Assembly: GCA_022239325.1 (NCBI GenBank)
Contig: JAKOGP010000001.1
Span: 1 to 64,000 of the forward strand
Source of the DNA: Flavobacteriaceae bacterium LSUCC0859
GTDB taxonomy: Bacteria; Bacteroidota; Bacteroidia; Flavobacteriales; Flavobacteriaceae
Direction of reading: 5' to 3'
DNA: 64,000 nucleotides
Part shown: in pieces, positions 44,820 through 53,902 of the stretch
How positions within the stretch are numbered: the first letter of the stretch is position 1
Layout: every line of letters begins with the position of its first letter
Made by a program: the position numbers and the translations under genes
Notes under the pieces: model-generated
The model's input: the letters and a program-made list of their open reading frames with translations, nothing else
Database searches by the model: none
What the model was told of the DNA's origin: nothing

Positions 44820-46727
44820 TTACAAGGCACCATCTATAATCTCAGATACAATTTCAGGGTTTAGAAGTGTAGAAGTGTCTCCTAAATTTGAGGTGTCCTG
44901 AGACGCAATTTTACGCAGTATTCTCCTCATAATTTTACCACTCCTCGTTTTAGGTAAACCACTTACAAATTGGATTTTATCTAATTTGGCTATGGGACCA
45001 ATATGCTCTGTAATCACCTGATTGATTTCTTTTCTCAGATTATCTCTATCTCTACCCTCACCGGTCTCCTTGAGAATTACATACCCATATAGTGCATTTC
45101 CTTTAATTTCATGGGGGAAACCTACAATAGCAGACTCTGCTACTGCTGGATGTTCATTAATACTGTCTTCTATTGGAGCTGTTCCCAAATTGTGACCAGA
45201 AACAATTATCACGTCGTCTACCCTACCGGTAATTCTGTAATATCCAACCTCATCTCTAAGCGCCCCATCCCCTGTAAAATACATGCCTTTAAAGGCAGAA
45301 AAATAAGTGTCTTTATAGCGCTGGTGGTCTCCCCAAATGGTTCTGGCAATAGAGGGCCATGGAAACTTTATACACAATCTTCCGTCTACCTGATTGCCTT
45401 TAATTTCTGCACCGTTCTCGTCCATAAGAGCCGGTTGAATTCCTGGCAGAGGAAGTGTGGCGTATGTAGGAATAGTTGGCGTAACAAAAGGAATGGGTGA
45501 AATTAATATACCTCCTGTTTCTGTTTGCCACCAGGTGTCTACAATAGGACACTTCTTTTTACCTATATGATCATTATACCAATGCCAAGCCTCTTCATTT
45601 ATGGGTTCCCCTACGGTACCTAGTATTCTCAAAGAAGACAGGTTATGAGAAGTCACATAATCTAAGTTTTCTTTAGCCAAGGCTCTAATAGCGGTTGGTG
45701 CGGTATATAGTTGGGTAATTTTATGCTTGTCTACAATATCCCAAAACCTGGAGTAGTCTGGGTAGGAAGGAACCCCTTCAAACATCACAGTAGTAGCACC
45801 ATTGGCAAGAGGACCGTATACAATATAAGAATGTCCCGTAATCCATCCAATGTCTGCGGTACACCAATAGACATCATTTTCTTTCTGCTGAAACACATTT
45901 TTAAAGGTGTAGGCACTGTACACCATATACCCAGCAGTGGTATGCATCATCCCTTTGGGTTTACCCGTAGACCCAGAGGTGTATAAAATAAATAAAGGAT
46001 CTTCTGCCTCCATGATCTCTGGCACACAGTCTCCGTAGGCCTGGTCTAATAGAGGTTGTAACCAATGGTCTCTCCCAGGTTCCATATGAATTTCTGCGCC
46101 GGTTCTCTTTGCCACCAGTACAGATTGAATACCCGGACAACTCTCTAGAGCTTCGTCTACTATCCCCTTAAGGTCTATAGATTTTGCGCCTCTAAAAGAA
46201 CCGTCTGAGGTAATAAGCAAGGAAGCCTCACAATCATTAATTCTGGTGGAAAGTGCCGTTGCAGAAAAACCTGCAAAGACCACAGAATGTATGGCACCAA
46301 TTCTCGCACAGGCTAAAACAGACACTGCCAATTCAGGGATCATTGGCAAATAAATACAAACCCTATCTCCCTTTTTAACTCCCTGATCTTTAAGCACATT
46401 GGCCATTTTACTCACCCGCTCATGCAACTGTCTATAGGTAATATGTACGGCAGGTGCATTGGGGTCGTTTGGCTCAAATAAAATGGCTGTTTTATCTCCT
46501 CTGGTATAAAGGTGGCGGTCTATACAATTCTCTGTAATATTGAGCTGGGCTCCTTTAAACCAGGATATTTGTGCTTCTTCAAAGTTGTATTCTAATACTT
46601 GGTCCCATTTTTTACGCCACATAAAGTGCTCCTCTGCCACCTCACTCCAAAACAATTCCGGGTCTCTGACAGATTTTCTATAAACACTAAAGTATTCTTC
46701 CAAATGTTTAATGTGATAATTACTCAT
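44820..46727 (-). CDS. acs: Acetyl-CoA synthetase
   Basis: A 635-residue AMP-forming enzyme that turns acetate, ATP and CoA into acetyl-CoA via acetyl-AMP. Motifs are YTSGSTGKPKGMM (ATP loop), DTWWQTETGG, FTGDGALRDEVGYY and, at the C-terminal lid, LPKTRSGKIMRRI with the Lys that is acetylated in regulated Acs enzymes. Length fits. It is the last gene of a minus-strand operon that begins with a small membrane protein and continues with the symporter-kinase and response regulator, so its expression is tied to acetate sensing. Confidence 0.95.
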   Translation of the reverse strand: MSNYHIKHLEEYFSVYRKSVRDPELFWSEVAEEHFMWRKKWDQVLEYNFEEAQISWFKGAQLNITENCIDRHLYTRGDKTAILFEPNDPNAPAVHITYRQLHERVSKMANVLKDQGVKKGDRVCIYLPMIPELAVSVLACARIGAIHSVVFAGFSATALSTRINDCEASLLITSDGSFRGAKSIDLKGIVDEALESCPGIQSVLVAKRTGAEIHMEPGRDHWLQPLLDQAYGDCVPEIMEAEDPLFILYTSGSTGKPKGMMHTTAGYMVYSAYTFKNVFQQKENDVYWCTADIGWITGHSYIVYGPLANGATTVMFEGVPSYPDYSRFWDIVDKHKITQLYTAPTAIRALAKENLDYVTSHNLSSLRILGTVGEPINEEAWHWYNDHIGKKKCPIVDTWWQTETGGILISPIPFVTPTIPTYATLPLPGIQPALMDENGAEIKGNQVDGRLCIKFPWPSIARTIWGDHQRYKDTYFSAFKGMYFTGDGALRDEVGYYRITGRVDDVIIVSGHNLGTAPIEDSINEHPAVAESAIVGFPHEIKGNALYGYVILKETGEGRDRDNLRKEINQVITEHIGPIAKLDKIQFVSGLPKTRSGKIMRRILRKIASQDTSNLGDTSTLLNPEIVSEIIDGAL

Positions 46728-46740
46728 GGTTATTGGTTAT

Positions 46741-47103
46741 TTATATTAATAATAATTTTATTTCGTCTATTAATTTTTTAACTGAAAAAGGCTTAGAAAA
46801 GTACTTGTCTGCACCAATAGATAAGCCGTAAGCAATGTCTGAATCTTTTGTTTTAGCAGATAAAAACACAAATTTTGTCTGCGCCAAGCAAGTATAAGAT
46901 TTCATGGTTTTTAAGGTTTCATAGCCATCTAGTTTAGGCATCATGACGTCCAAAACCACAATTTTTGGACAGTGTTTTTGAGCTATCTCTAATGCTTCTT
47001 CTCCATCTCTTGCAATAAATACTTTATACCCTTGCTTCTTAAATGCATATTCAAGGGACATTAATATATTGGGTTCGTCGTCTACTAATAAAATACTACT
47101 CAT
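46741..47103 (-). CDS. Single-domain response regulator
   Basis: A 120-residue receiver domain with no output domain. The acidic pair is in LLVDDEPN, the phosphorylated residue is Asp52 (VVLDVMMP), then FLSAKTKD (Thr/Ser site) and the Lys of FSKPFS. The Met at 47103 is preferred to the one at 47127. It overlaps the 3' end of the kinase gene by 8 bases, so the two are translationally coupled partners. Without a DNA-binding part it must act through protein contacts or pass phosphate on. acs follows 13 bases later. Confidence 0.9.
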   Translation of the reverse strand: MSSILLVDDEPNILMSLEYAFKKQGYKVFIARDGEEALEIAQKHCPKIVVLDVMMPKLDGYETLKTMKSYTCLAQTKFVFLSAKTKDSDIAYGLSIGADKYFSKPFSVKKLIDEIKLLLI

Positions 47104-49789
47104 TGGTATAGGGAATTTTAAAAACAAATTTAGCGCCTTGGTTAAAGGTACTGTCTAACCATATGGTACCTCCGTGGCTCTCTATGATTTTTTTACAAAT
47201 AGCCAAACCAAAACCACTTCCTTGTGGCTTAATAATGTTTTGGTTGTTAGACTGGTAAAACTTTTCAAAAATAAAAGGCTGGTCTGCCATAGGTACTCCC
47301 CTTCCGTTGTCTGTTACCGAACAGAAAATGGCTTGTTCTTTTTCGTATAAAGCCAGGCTAACACATCCATTTTCCTCAGGAATAAACTTTAGAGAATTGG
47401 AGATTAAGTTCACTAAGACCTGAAAAATTCTATCCTCATCAAGATACAAATAATAGCTTTTATCAGAAATAAAGTCCAATTGAATTTGATTCTTTTCTGC
47501 AATTACTTTAAAGCTGTCTATGACTCTACTAGACAAGGCGGTTATATTGGTTTTCTTGAGAGTGAGTTCTTGTGGGCCTCTAGATAGTTTTTCTAAATCT
47601 AGAATGTTGTTAATTAAAGTAGAAAGTCTTTGAGTGTCTTTTACAATATTGGCCAAAAATTGAGTTCTGGCTACAGAAGGCATGTCTGGTTCCTCTTCTA
47701 AAATCTCTGAAGCAGCCTTTATAGAAGTGATGGGTGTTTTTAACTCATGGGCCACAGTCTCTAAAAACTCATCTTTCTTTTTGTCTGCGTCTTTTAAGTG
47801 ATTGTTGGCTTCCTTTAATGCTTTGGTAAGCTCCGTGAGCTCATCAGATTTAAGCTTTAATGCCTTATTGCGTTCTAAGGTAGCCTTCGCTTCCTCTAAA
47901 ATTTTAAGCAGCTCCACAGTTCCAACCGCCTGCTCTTTTGTTACATTGGCAATTAGAATTTTAGCAGAAGCACTCCCTATGGTGCCTGTTAGTAATTTTT
48001 CTGAAAAACTAATCAATCGGGCATCGGCCTGTAAGGCCTCATGAGAAATATTGTATTTGTTATTAAACAGCTTAAGGGCCCTCTCCGTTCGAGCTTTGCC
48101 TAAAAACCGAGTAAGCATTTCTTTGATGTCTGACACAAAGGCCTCTCCTTTCCATACATAAGCCTGCTCTTGTAAACCATTGTAATTTAAAATGTTTACG
48201 AAAATTTCTGCATAATTACGCTCCCTATAATTCGCTTGGGAATACAGAGAAATTCCATAAAAGGTTCCCAGATTTAAGAAAATGCTCCAAAAGAAAGAAT
48301 GGGTTTCAGGATTCATAAAATCAATTCCAAAAAGGGCATAGGGTTTTAGGTTGGAAATTCCTAGGTATCCAAAATCTAGGAGGGTCTCTCTCCCTCCTAA
48401 AACTCCCAAGGTAAAAGGCCAAATAAGCGTAAAAAAAACAGTAATAACACCAACTATCATTCCTATAATAGCAGCTCTAGCAGTTCCTCTATTCCAAAAA
48501 AGTCCCAGAAAAAATGAAGGAGCCAACTGGGCTATAAGTACAAAAGAGATGAGCCCAATGGAATATAAAGACAATTCGTAGGAGAGAAAGACATAAAAGA
48601 AATAAGCCAATACAATCAGACTAAAAATGGCGATTCTTCTAATGTATTTAATTATAATAGTGTTTTTTTCAGGCAAGCCTTTGCTAAATTTTTCTAAAAA
48701 TCCATAGGGTATAATTAAGTTGTTACTCAACATGGTAGACAAAGACAAACTTGAAACCACCACCATAGAAATCACTGCGGAAAGCCCACCTAAAAAGATC
48801 AATACGGCCATAGATATATTTTGGGCCTGCAATGGAAGCAGTAGGGTGTAATAATCTTTATTGATAGCGTCTGGCAATCTGATATTTCCAGCCCATGCAA
48901 TAAAAATTACGAAAATATTAAAAAGCAATAGGTAGAGCGGAAAAAGCCATATGGCTTTTTTGAGGTAACGCTCCCTTTCGTTCTCTACCACAGTCACATG
49001 AAATTGTCTTGGCAATAAGAAGATGGCAAAGAAGGAGAGCGCTATGGTAAAAAACCAATTTAAAGCGCTCTGGTTGGTATGAAAGGTGGTAAGCTGCTCA
49101 AAATTAGACAGCTCTGAAGCCTGCTGGTATAGATCTGAGGTGCCGTCAAATAGAAAATAAGTGATGTATACTCCTCCTATGAGAAAGAATAGAAGTTTCA
49201 AAATAGACTCTAAAGCAATGGTTGTCATAATCCCCTTTCTTCTTTGGGTGGCGTCTGTTGCACGTGTGCCAAAAAAAGCGACAAATAATGCGATTAAAAC
49301 AACCATATAGAAAGTAGAATCTCCTATAAGACCTAAACGGTTTGCTTGAGATGAAGCGCTCATTATCTCGTAGGTCTCAGAAATGGCCTTAATCTGTAGG
49401 GCTATGTAAGGCACTATCCCTAACACACAAATTAGGGTGACTAAGGCTCCTAAAAACCTGTTGTTTCCATATCTGAGAGAAATAAAATCTGCTATGCTAG
49501 AAATATTCTGGTGTTTGGCTATTCTGAGTATTTTTCTCAAAATAAGGATCCATAAAGGTGCTGCTATCACTGGGCCTAAATAGATAGTTAAGAAATCTAT
49601 TCCCGTGGTAGCTGCCACTCCAACACTTCCATAATAGGTCCATGCAGAACAGTATACCGCTAAAGATAGCACGTACACATAAGGATTATTTACCCAGACA
49701 CTTTTTTCATGGCGCTCCGCAAAATAGGCTACCATGAATAACAGGCCTAAATACCCAATAATTATTATGATTAGCAGTGCATTACTCAT
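47096..49789 (-). CDS. Sodium:solute symporter-histidine kinase fusion (CbrA-like, with STAC domain)
   Basis: An 897-residue membrane sensor. Residues about 1-480 are a 13-helix SSS transporter domain (YCSAWTYYGSVGVAATTGID, key part SAWTYYGSVG). A STAC linker follows at about 540-600 (FLGKARTERALKLF), then a coiled coil, HisKA with His681 (VAHELKTPITS) and HATPase (NLISNSLKF, DNGRGVPM, GSGFGLAICKKI). The layout is that of CbrA-type kinases, in which the transporter part senses or moves a solute and signals through the STAC domain. Neighbouring acs and acetate symporter genes make acetate or a related acid the likely signal. It starts 8 bases inside the preceding small gene. Confidence 0.92.
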   Translation of the reverse strand: MSNALLIIIIIGYLGLLFMVAYFAERHEKSVWVNNPYVYVLSLAVYCSAWTYYGSVGVAATTGIDFLTIYLGPVIAAPLWILILRKILRIAKHQNISSIADFISLRYGNNRFLGALVTLICVLGIVPYIALQIKAISETYEIMSASSQANRLGLIGDSTFYMVVLIALFVAFFGTRATDATQRRKGIMTTIALESILKLLFFLIGGVYITYFLFDGTSDLYQQASELSNFEQLTTFHTNQSALNWFFTIALSFFAIFLLPRQFHVTVVENERERYLKKAIWLFPLYLLLFNIFVIFIAWAGNIRLPDAINKDYYTLLLPLQAQNISMAVLIFLGGLSAVISMVVVSSLSLSTMLSNNLIIPYGFLEKFSKGLPEKNTIIIKYIRRIAIFSLIVLAYFFYVFLSYELSLYSIGLISFVLIAQLAPSFFLGLFWNRGTARAAIIGMIVGVITVFFTLIWPFTLGVLGGRETLLDFGYLGISNLKPYALFGIDFMNPETHSFFWSIFLNLGTFYGISLYSQANYRERNYAEIFVNILNYNGLQEQAYVWKGEAFVSDIKEMLTRFLGKARTERALKLFNNKYNISHEALQADARLISFSEKLLTGTIGSASAKILIANVTKEQAVGTVELLKILEEAKATLERNKALKLKSDELTELTKALKEANNHLKDADKKKDEFLETVAHELKTPITSIKAASEILEEEPDMPSVARTQFLANIVKDTQRLSTLINNILDLEKLSRGPQELTLKKTNITALSSRVIDSFKVIAEKNQIQLDFISDKSYYLYLDEDRIFQVLVNLISNSLKFIPEENGCVSLALYEKEQAIFCSVTDNGRGVPMADQPFIFEKFYQSNNQNIIKPQGSGFGLAICKKIIESHGGTIWLDSTFNQGAKFVFKIPYTNE

Positions 49790-49976
49790 AGTGTTTAGAT
49801 AAAATCGTATAAGCTATAATGGAGACTACTAGCCAACTTATAAAGAGGTATAAATACAAAATAGGAAACCCATAAATAGCGCCATCTATATTGAAAATAG
49901 CTAAAAATGGGATATTCCATAAAATACACAAAAGTAGGGACAGACCTACTAATTTTTGCTGATGCCTTTTTTTCAC
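49782..49976 (-). CDS. Small two-helix membrane protein of the kinase operon
   Basis: A 64-residue protein with two predicted membrane helices (about 8-26, 34-58) and charged ends, beginning VKKRHQQKLVG from a GTG codon at 49976. The frame is open to 50003, but that stretch lies in the terminator hairpin of the upstream symporter gene, so the internal GTG is chosen. No family is recognised; similar small proteins precede symporter-kinase genes in flavobacteria. It overlaps the kinase gene by 8 bases and may be a partner subunit, in the way DUF4212 proteins pair with symporters. Confidence 0.7.
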   Translation of the reverse strand: MKKRHQQKLVGLSLLLCILWNIPFLAIFNIDGAIYGFPILYLYLFISWLVVSIIAYTILSKHYE

Positions 49977-49988
49977 TTTTACATAATT

Positions 49989-50019
49989 AAAAAATAGTGC
50001 CACCCAAGGGTGGCACTAT
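49989..50019 (-). terminator. Strong terminator after the acetate-type symporter gene
   Basis: A 12-base perfect stem (ATAGTGCCACCC / GGGTGGCACTAT) with a 2-base loop is followed on the minus strand by a T run. It lies 18 bases after the symporter stop and ends only about 12 bases before the next start codon. Confidence 0.88.
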
Positions 50020-50037
50020 CCTCTTCAACCAAATTAA

Positions 50038-51735
50038 CTAGTGAGACACTGCTTCTCCAGCACCACTAGGTATTCTTATATTCTCTACAATTTCTTGTAC
50101 CTCTTTTGGAGGTGCAGAGGTTAAATGGCATACTGTAAGCGATACAATAAAGTTTACAATCATAGCCACTGTACCAAATCCTTCAGGTGAGATTCCAAAC
50201 CACCATTCAGAAGCTGGAGGGGTCTCTCCTAACCATCCAAGTTTAAATTTAGCCATATAAAATAACATCAGAGAAATTCCGACTATCATTCCAGAAATGG
50301 CTCCTTCTTTGTTCATCCTCTTGTAAAAAATTCCCAAAATAATGGCAGGGAAGAAAGAAGCTGCAGCCAATCCAAAGGCCAAAGCCACTACGGCAGCCAC
50401 AAATCCTGGAGGATTAATCCCAAAGTATCCTGCCACACAAACAGCTACTACTGCAGACAATCTGGCGGCAATAAGTTCTCCTTTTTCAGAAATAGTAGGA
50501 ATAAAAATTTTCTTAATTAGGTCATGAGATACAGAAGCAGAAATCACAAGAAGTAATCCAGCAGCAGTAGAGAGGGCTGCAGCTAAACTACCTGCAGCTA
50601 CAAGTGCAATGACCCAGGCAGGTAAATTGGCAATTTCCGGATTGGCCAATACCATAATATCTCTGTCTACCTTTAGTTCGTTTATTTGAGCATCTGCAAC
50701 GTATTGAACGTTACCGTCTTGATTTTTGTCGTCAAAAGTGAGCAAACCGGTCTTTTCCCAATTTTTAAACCAAGCAGGCATGCTCTCATAAGGCTGGTCA
50801 CTTACGGTCTCAATTAAATTCACTCTGGCAAACACAGCTACTGCCGGTGCAGTAGTATATAGTACTGCAATAAGGAGCAAGGCCAAACCAGCAGATTTCC
50901 TGGCGTCTTTTACCTTTTTAACCGTAAAAAACCTTACAATAACATGGGGTAAACCAGCGGTTCCAACCATTAAAGCTAAGGTGATGGCAAAAATATCTAT
51001 CATATCTTTTGACCCATCTGTATATTGGTTAAAGCCTAATTCTGTGGAGAGACCATTTAATTTTTCTAATAAATAGACCCCAGAACCATCATTTAAAGTA
51101 CCTCCCATACCCAATTGTGGTATTGGATTACCTGTCATTTGAATAGAGATGAAAATGGCCGGTACCATAAATGCAAAAATAAGAACGCAATACTGCGCTA
51201 CTTGGGTATAGGTAATCCCTTTCATTCCACCTAACACCGCATAAAATAGTACGATAATCATCCCGATAATTACCCCAGTATTAATGTCTACTTCTAAAAA
51301 TCTAGAAAATACGACCCCTACACCACGCATTTGTCCTGCCACATAAGTAAATGACACCAATAAAGCGCAGATCACAGCTACAATTCTGGCGGTGTCCGAA
51401 TAATAGCGGTCTCCGATAAAATCTGGCACTGTAAACTTTCCAAATTTTCTTAAATATGGGGCAAGCAATAAGGCTAATAAGACATAGCCACCGGTCCAAC
51501 CCATGAGGTAAACAGAACCGTCGTATCCTGTGAAGGAAATAATTCCTGCCATAGAAATAAAAGAAGCTGCAGACATCCAGTCTGCTGCGGTAGCCATACC
51601 ATTGGCCAAAGGAGAAACACCCCCACCGGCCACGTAAAAATCTTTGGTAGAACCTGCTCTAGACCAAATGGCTATTCCAATGTAAAGGGCAAATGTAATG
51701 CCCACTATAATATAAGTCCAAACTTGAACACTCAT
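50038..51735 (-). CDS. Sodium/cation:acetate-type symporter (VC_2705 group of SSS)
   Basis: A 565-residue inner-membrane transporter with 13 or so helices. Signature parts are FYVAGGGVSPLANGMATAADWMSAASFISMAG (key part ATAADWMSAASF) near the N-terminus, GGMKGITYTQVAQY and GLPHVIVRFFTV. These match ActP-type acetate permeases, especially the group that works with a DUF4212 small subunit, whose gene lies 25 bases upstream. It imports acetate or a related short acid for acs. Confidence 0.9.
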   Translation of the reverse strand: MSVQVWTYIIVGITFALYIGIAIWSRAGSTKDFYVAGGGVSPLANGMATAADWMSAASFISMAGIISFTGYDGSVYLMGWTGGYVLLALLLAPYLRKFGKFTVPDFIGDRYYSDTARIVAVICALLVSFTYVAGQMRGVGVVFSRFLEVDINTGVIIGMIIVLFYAVLGGMKGITYTQVAQYCVLIFAFMVPAIFISIQMTGNPIPQLGMGGTLNDGSGVYLLEKLNGLSTELGFNQYTDGSKDMIDIFAITLALMVGTAGLPHVIVRFFTVKKVKDARKSAGLALLLIAVLYTTAPAVAVFARVNLIETVSDQPYESMPAWFKNWEKTGLLTFDDKNQDGNVQYVADAQINELKVDRDIMVLANPEIANLPAWVIALVAAGSLAAALSTAAGLLLVISASVSHDLIKKIFIPTISEKGELIAARLSAVVAVCVAGYFGINPPGFVAAVVALAFGLAAASFFPAIILGIFYKRMNKEGAISGMIVGISLMLFYMAKFKLGWLGETPPASEWWFGISPEGFGTVAMIVNFIVSLTVCHLTSAPPKEVQEIVENIRIPSGAGEAVSH

Positions 51736-51760
51736 AATGTTGTTTTTTAATAGTTATTAA

Positions 51761-52015
51761 TTAATCGTCAAATCCATATTTTTTGTCCAGTTTGTTCATT
51801 AGACGAACGTAGACAAAAATGAGAATCACAAAAATGTAAATGGATCCTTGTTGGGCAAACCAGAAACCTAGAGGAAAGCCCCCTATATGAATTTCATTTA
51901 GCTGGTCTACAAATAGCACTCCGCACCCGTAAGATGCTAAAAACCAAATGGTTAAAAGTATAGCGAGATACCTTAGGTTCTCTTTCCAATACTTTGTTTT
52001 AGTTGCATTACTCAT
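51761..52015 (-). CDS. DUF4212 small symporter subunit
   Basis: An 84-residue membrane protein with two helices (about 14-34, 48-70). The motif YWKENLRYLAILLTIWFLAS (key part RYLAILLTIWF) and the FWFAQQGSIYIFV segment are the family signature. It is the small subunit that goes with VC_2705-type sodium:solute symporters, and the symporter gene follows by 25 bases. It is preceded by the porin gene at 26 bases. Confidence 0.92.
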   Translation of the reverse strand: MSNATKTKYWKENLRYLAILLTIWFLASYGCGVLFVDQLNEIHIGGFPLGFWFAQQGSIYIFVILIFVYVRLMNKLDKKYGFDD

Positions 52016-52041
52016 ATAATTGTGTTTGTTAATTGGTTACA

Positions 52042-53274
52042 TTACAGATATACCATAGCCTGAACGGTTAGGGTGTTAAATGATTTTTGATTGGCAAATT
52101 TCTCATTACTAAACTCTATGCTCAGTTTTGAATGGTGGCCTGTAAAAAATAAGTTGGCACCCAATCCAATTCTATTGGCCTTGTCCTCTAAAGCATCTAT
52201 TTGTCTATTATTTAAAGACATATAAGGCTGAAATCTGGTTTTACTAGGGTCTCCAGGTATGAGATACCCCATATGGGTATAAAACATGTTTCCAGTAGCA
52301 TAGGTACTTCCTAGCATATAATCTGTTCCATAATCATTAGATTGCAAGGTAGCGTAAGCCGTAAAAGCAGCTCCATTTTCTCCAATTGGGGTGTCATAAA
52401 AAGCGTCTACCGCCATAATGGAAACATTTTCTCCAATCAGACTTCCATTAGTACTCGCTCTGACTGCACCATTGGGATGGCTAAAAAAACCAGCTCCTAT
52501 ATTGAATACTTTTTTACTTCCTAAGTAGGTACCCACTTTGTATGGCAAGAAATTAGACTCCTGATCTAAAAAATTGTATTCAAAATACCCTGCATAGGCT
52601 TTCCCTGCGTCTTCAGATCCTAAAAGCTTTTTTCCATTGTATATGGCTGGACCACCTGGCAAAGGATTTGCCGAAGCTTGTAATGAGTTGGTGAGGGCGT
52701 CGTTAATAGAAACTTGATAATGAAATTTACCAAATTTACCTTTCATATACACCCCAATATGTCTAGCAAACTGATCTGTAAGCCCAATTGTAGCCCAAGA
52801 CTGTCTGTTGTTGTCTAGAGTGAGCATATTTAATGTGCTTTGGTTATTTAGTCTAGAAATACCGTTCCAGTAGTGAAGCCCTGCTCCTACGGAGTGATCG
52901 CTACCCAAAGCGTATTCCCCCCAGAAACCATGAAAGAACAATTGAGCTGCTTCTCCTTTACCTGTTGGACTGAGGTTTGCAGCATTTAGAGAATTGAGCC
53001 CTAAATGAGTAAGGATGAGAAATTTTTTATTGAGTTGGGCAAAAGTGAGAATACGCGCCCTTCTAATACTCATATTTGTAGCGGCAACCCCCTCTGGAGC
53101 GTTGTCCTTATTTTGTGCCCAAAATTGGCCCCAAGAGATTACTCTAAAGTATTTTGAACCGTCCTCATTCAATTTAAACTTATACCCACCAGTATACTCA
53201 GAATTACCTTGGGCAAATAACATAGAAAAGGGCAGCAAAAATAATATACCCCATAAATACATTTGTTTTTTCAT
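52042..53274 (-). CDS. Outer-membrane porin of the acetate locus
   Basis: A 410-residue protein with a signal peptide (MKKQMYLWGILFLLPFSMLFAQ) and a C-terminus of alternating hydrophobic residues ending in an aromatic-rich strand (TLTVQAMVYL), as in beta-barrel porins. Parts such as RVISWGQFWAQNKDNAP, MSIRRARILTFAQ and FHGFWGEYALG resemble phosphate-selective-type porins in Bacteroidota. The Met at 53274 is chosen because the 16 residues upstream would bury the signal peptide. It begins the porin-DUF4212-symporter operon and most likely lets acetate or other small acids through the outer membrane. Confidence 0.82.
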   Translation of the reverse strand: MKKQMYLWGILFLLPFSMLFAQGNSEYTGGYKFKLNEDGSKYFRVISWGQFWAQNKDNAPEGVAATNMSIRRARILTFAQLNKKFLILTHLGLNSLNAANLSPTGKGEAAQLFFHGFWGEYALGSDHSVGAGLHYWNGISRLNNQSTLNMLTLDNNRQSWATIGLTDQFARHIGVYMKGKFGKFHYQVSINDALTNSLQASANPLPGGPAIYNGKKLLGSEDAGKAYAGYFEYNFLDQESNFLPYKVGTYLGSKKVFNIGAGFFSHPNGAVRASTNGSLIGENVSIMAVDAFYDTPIGENGAAFTAYATLQSNDYGTDYMLGSTYATGNMFYTHMGYLIPGDPSKTRFQPYMSLNNRQIDALEDKANRIGLGANLFFTGHHSKLSIEFSNEKFANQKSFNTLTVQAMVYL

Positions 53275-53364
53275 TATTTCATGTTTAGTTATTGGTGGCG
53301 CTAACTTCAAATAATTAAACAAATAATAAAAAAATTATATATATTTATGTTAAATTGTAATATA

Positions 53365-53772
53365 CTACTTAAATCTTTCCCACTTTATAAGCATGAATTT
53401 ATCTCCAAGTTCAGACACTAAAACCCCCGCCCCTTTTATATTGGAACTATCTGAAAAGAATTGAGATAGCTCGCTCGCATTGAGAATTTTGTAAGTTGGG
53501 TGGTAATCGCTTTTATAAGGCCTGTTAATTTTATACTTTCTTACCCAATTCATAACAGACACATGAGAAACGCCTAATATTCTCTCTATTTCCCTGTAGG
53601 TAAGCCCTTCTAAATAAAGTTGCAATGCCTTATTTACAAAATAGGCGTCTATTTTTTTTCCTACTTTGTTAACGGTAAAAAAATAAGCACACTCCTTGCA
53701 TTTATAACGCTGTTTCCCAGACACAATACCAGCTTTAACCTTGTTGTCTTTTCCACAATGAGGACAATCCAT
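53365..53772 (-). CDS. IS1 InsA-like zinc-ribbon/HTH protein, probable domesticated regulator
   Basis: A 135-residue protein. Residues 3-27 form a zinc ribbon (CPHC at 3-6 and CKEC at 24-27), and residues about 50-80 a helix-turn-helix (GLTYREIERILGVSHVSVMNWVRKY, key part YREIERILGVSHVSVMNW). This is the make-up of IS1 InsA, which binds the IS ends and represses transcription. There is no InsB transposase, no DDE residues and no inverted repeats nearby, and an extra 45-residue tail of its own (VLVSELGDKFMLIKWERF). It lies 90 bases upstream of the porin gene on the same strand, so it may be a transcription regulator of the acetate genes. Confidence 0.75.
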   Translation of the reverse strand: MDCPHCGKDNKVKAGIVSGKQRYKCKECAYFFTVNKVGKKIDAYFVNKALQLYLEGLTYREIERILGVSHVSVMNWVRKYKINRPYKSDYHPTYKILNASELSQFFSDSSNIKGAGVLVSELGDKFMLIKWERFK

Positions 53773-53852
53773 AATATATATAATATTTTAGCATAAATAT
53801 ATTAAATTAGCAATATAAATTCAAGAAAATACCGTTTTTTTAAAGTATTACG

Positions 53853-53881
53853 CAAAAAAAATCCCCATAAAATGGGGATTT
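53853..53881 (-). terminator. Terminator of the phoH-purC operon
   Basis: On the minus strand the stem AAATCCCCAT / ATGGGGATTT with a 3-base loop is followed by a long T run, 22 bases after the purC stop. Confidence 0.88.
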
Positions 53882-53902
53882 ACACAAATTATAAGGGAAA
53901 AA

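Noticed and set aside
53365-53772. Intact IS1-type insertion sequence
   Set aside because: Only an InsA-like part exists; there is no InsB frame, no terminal inverted repeats and no target duplication in the flanks.
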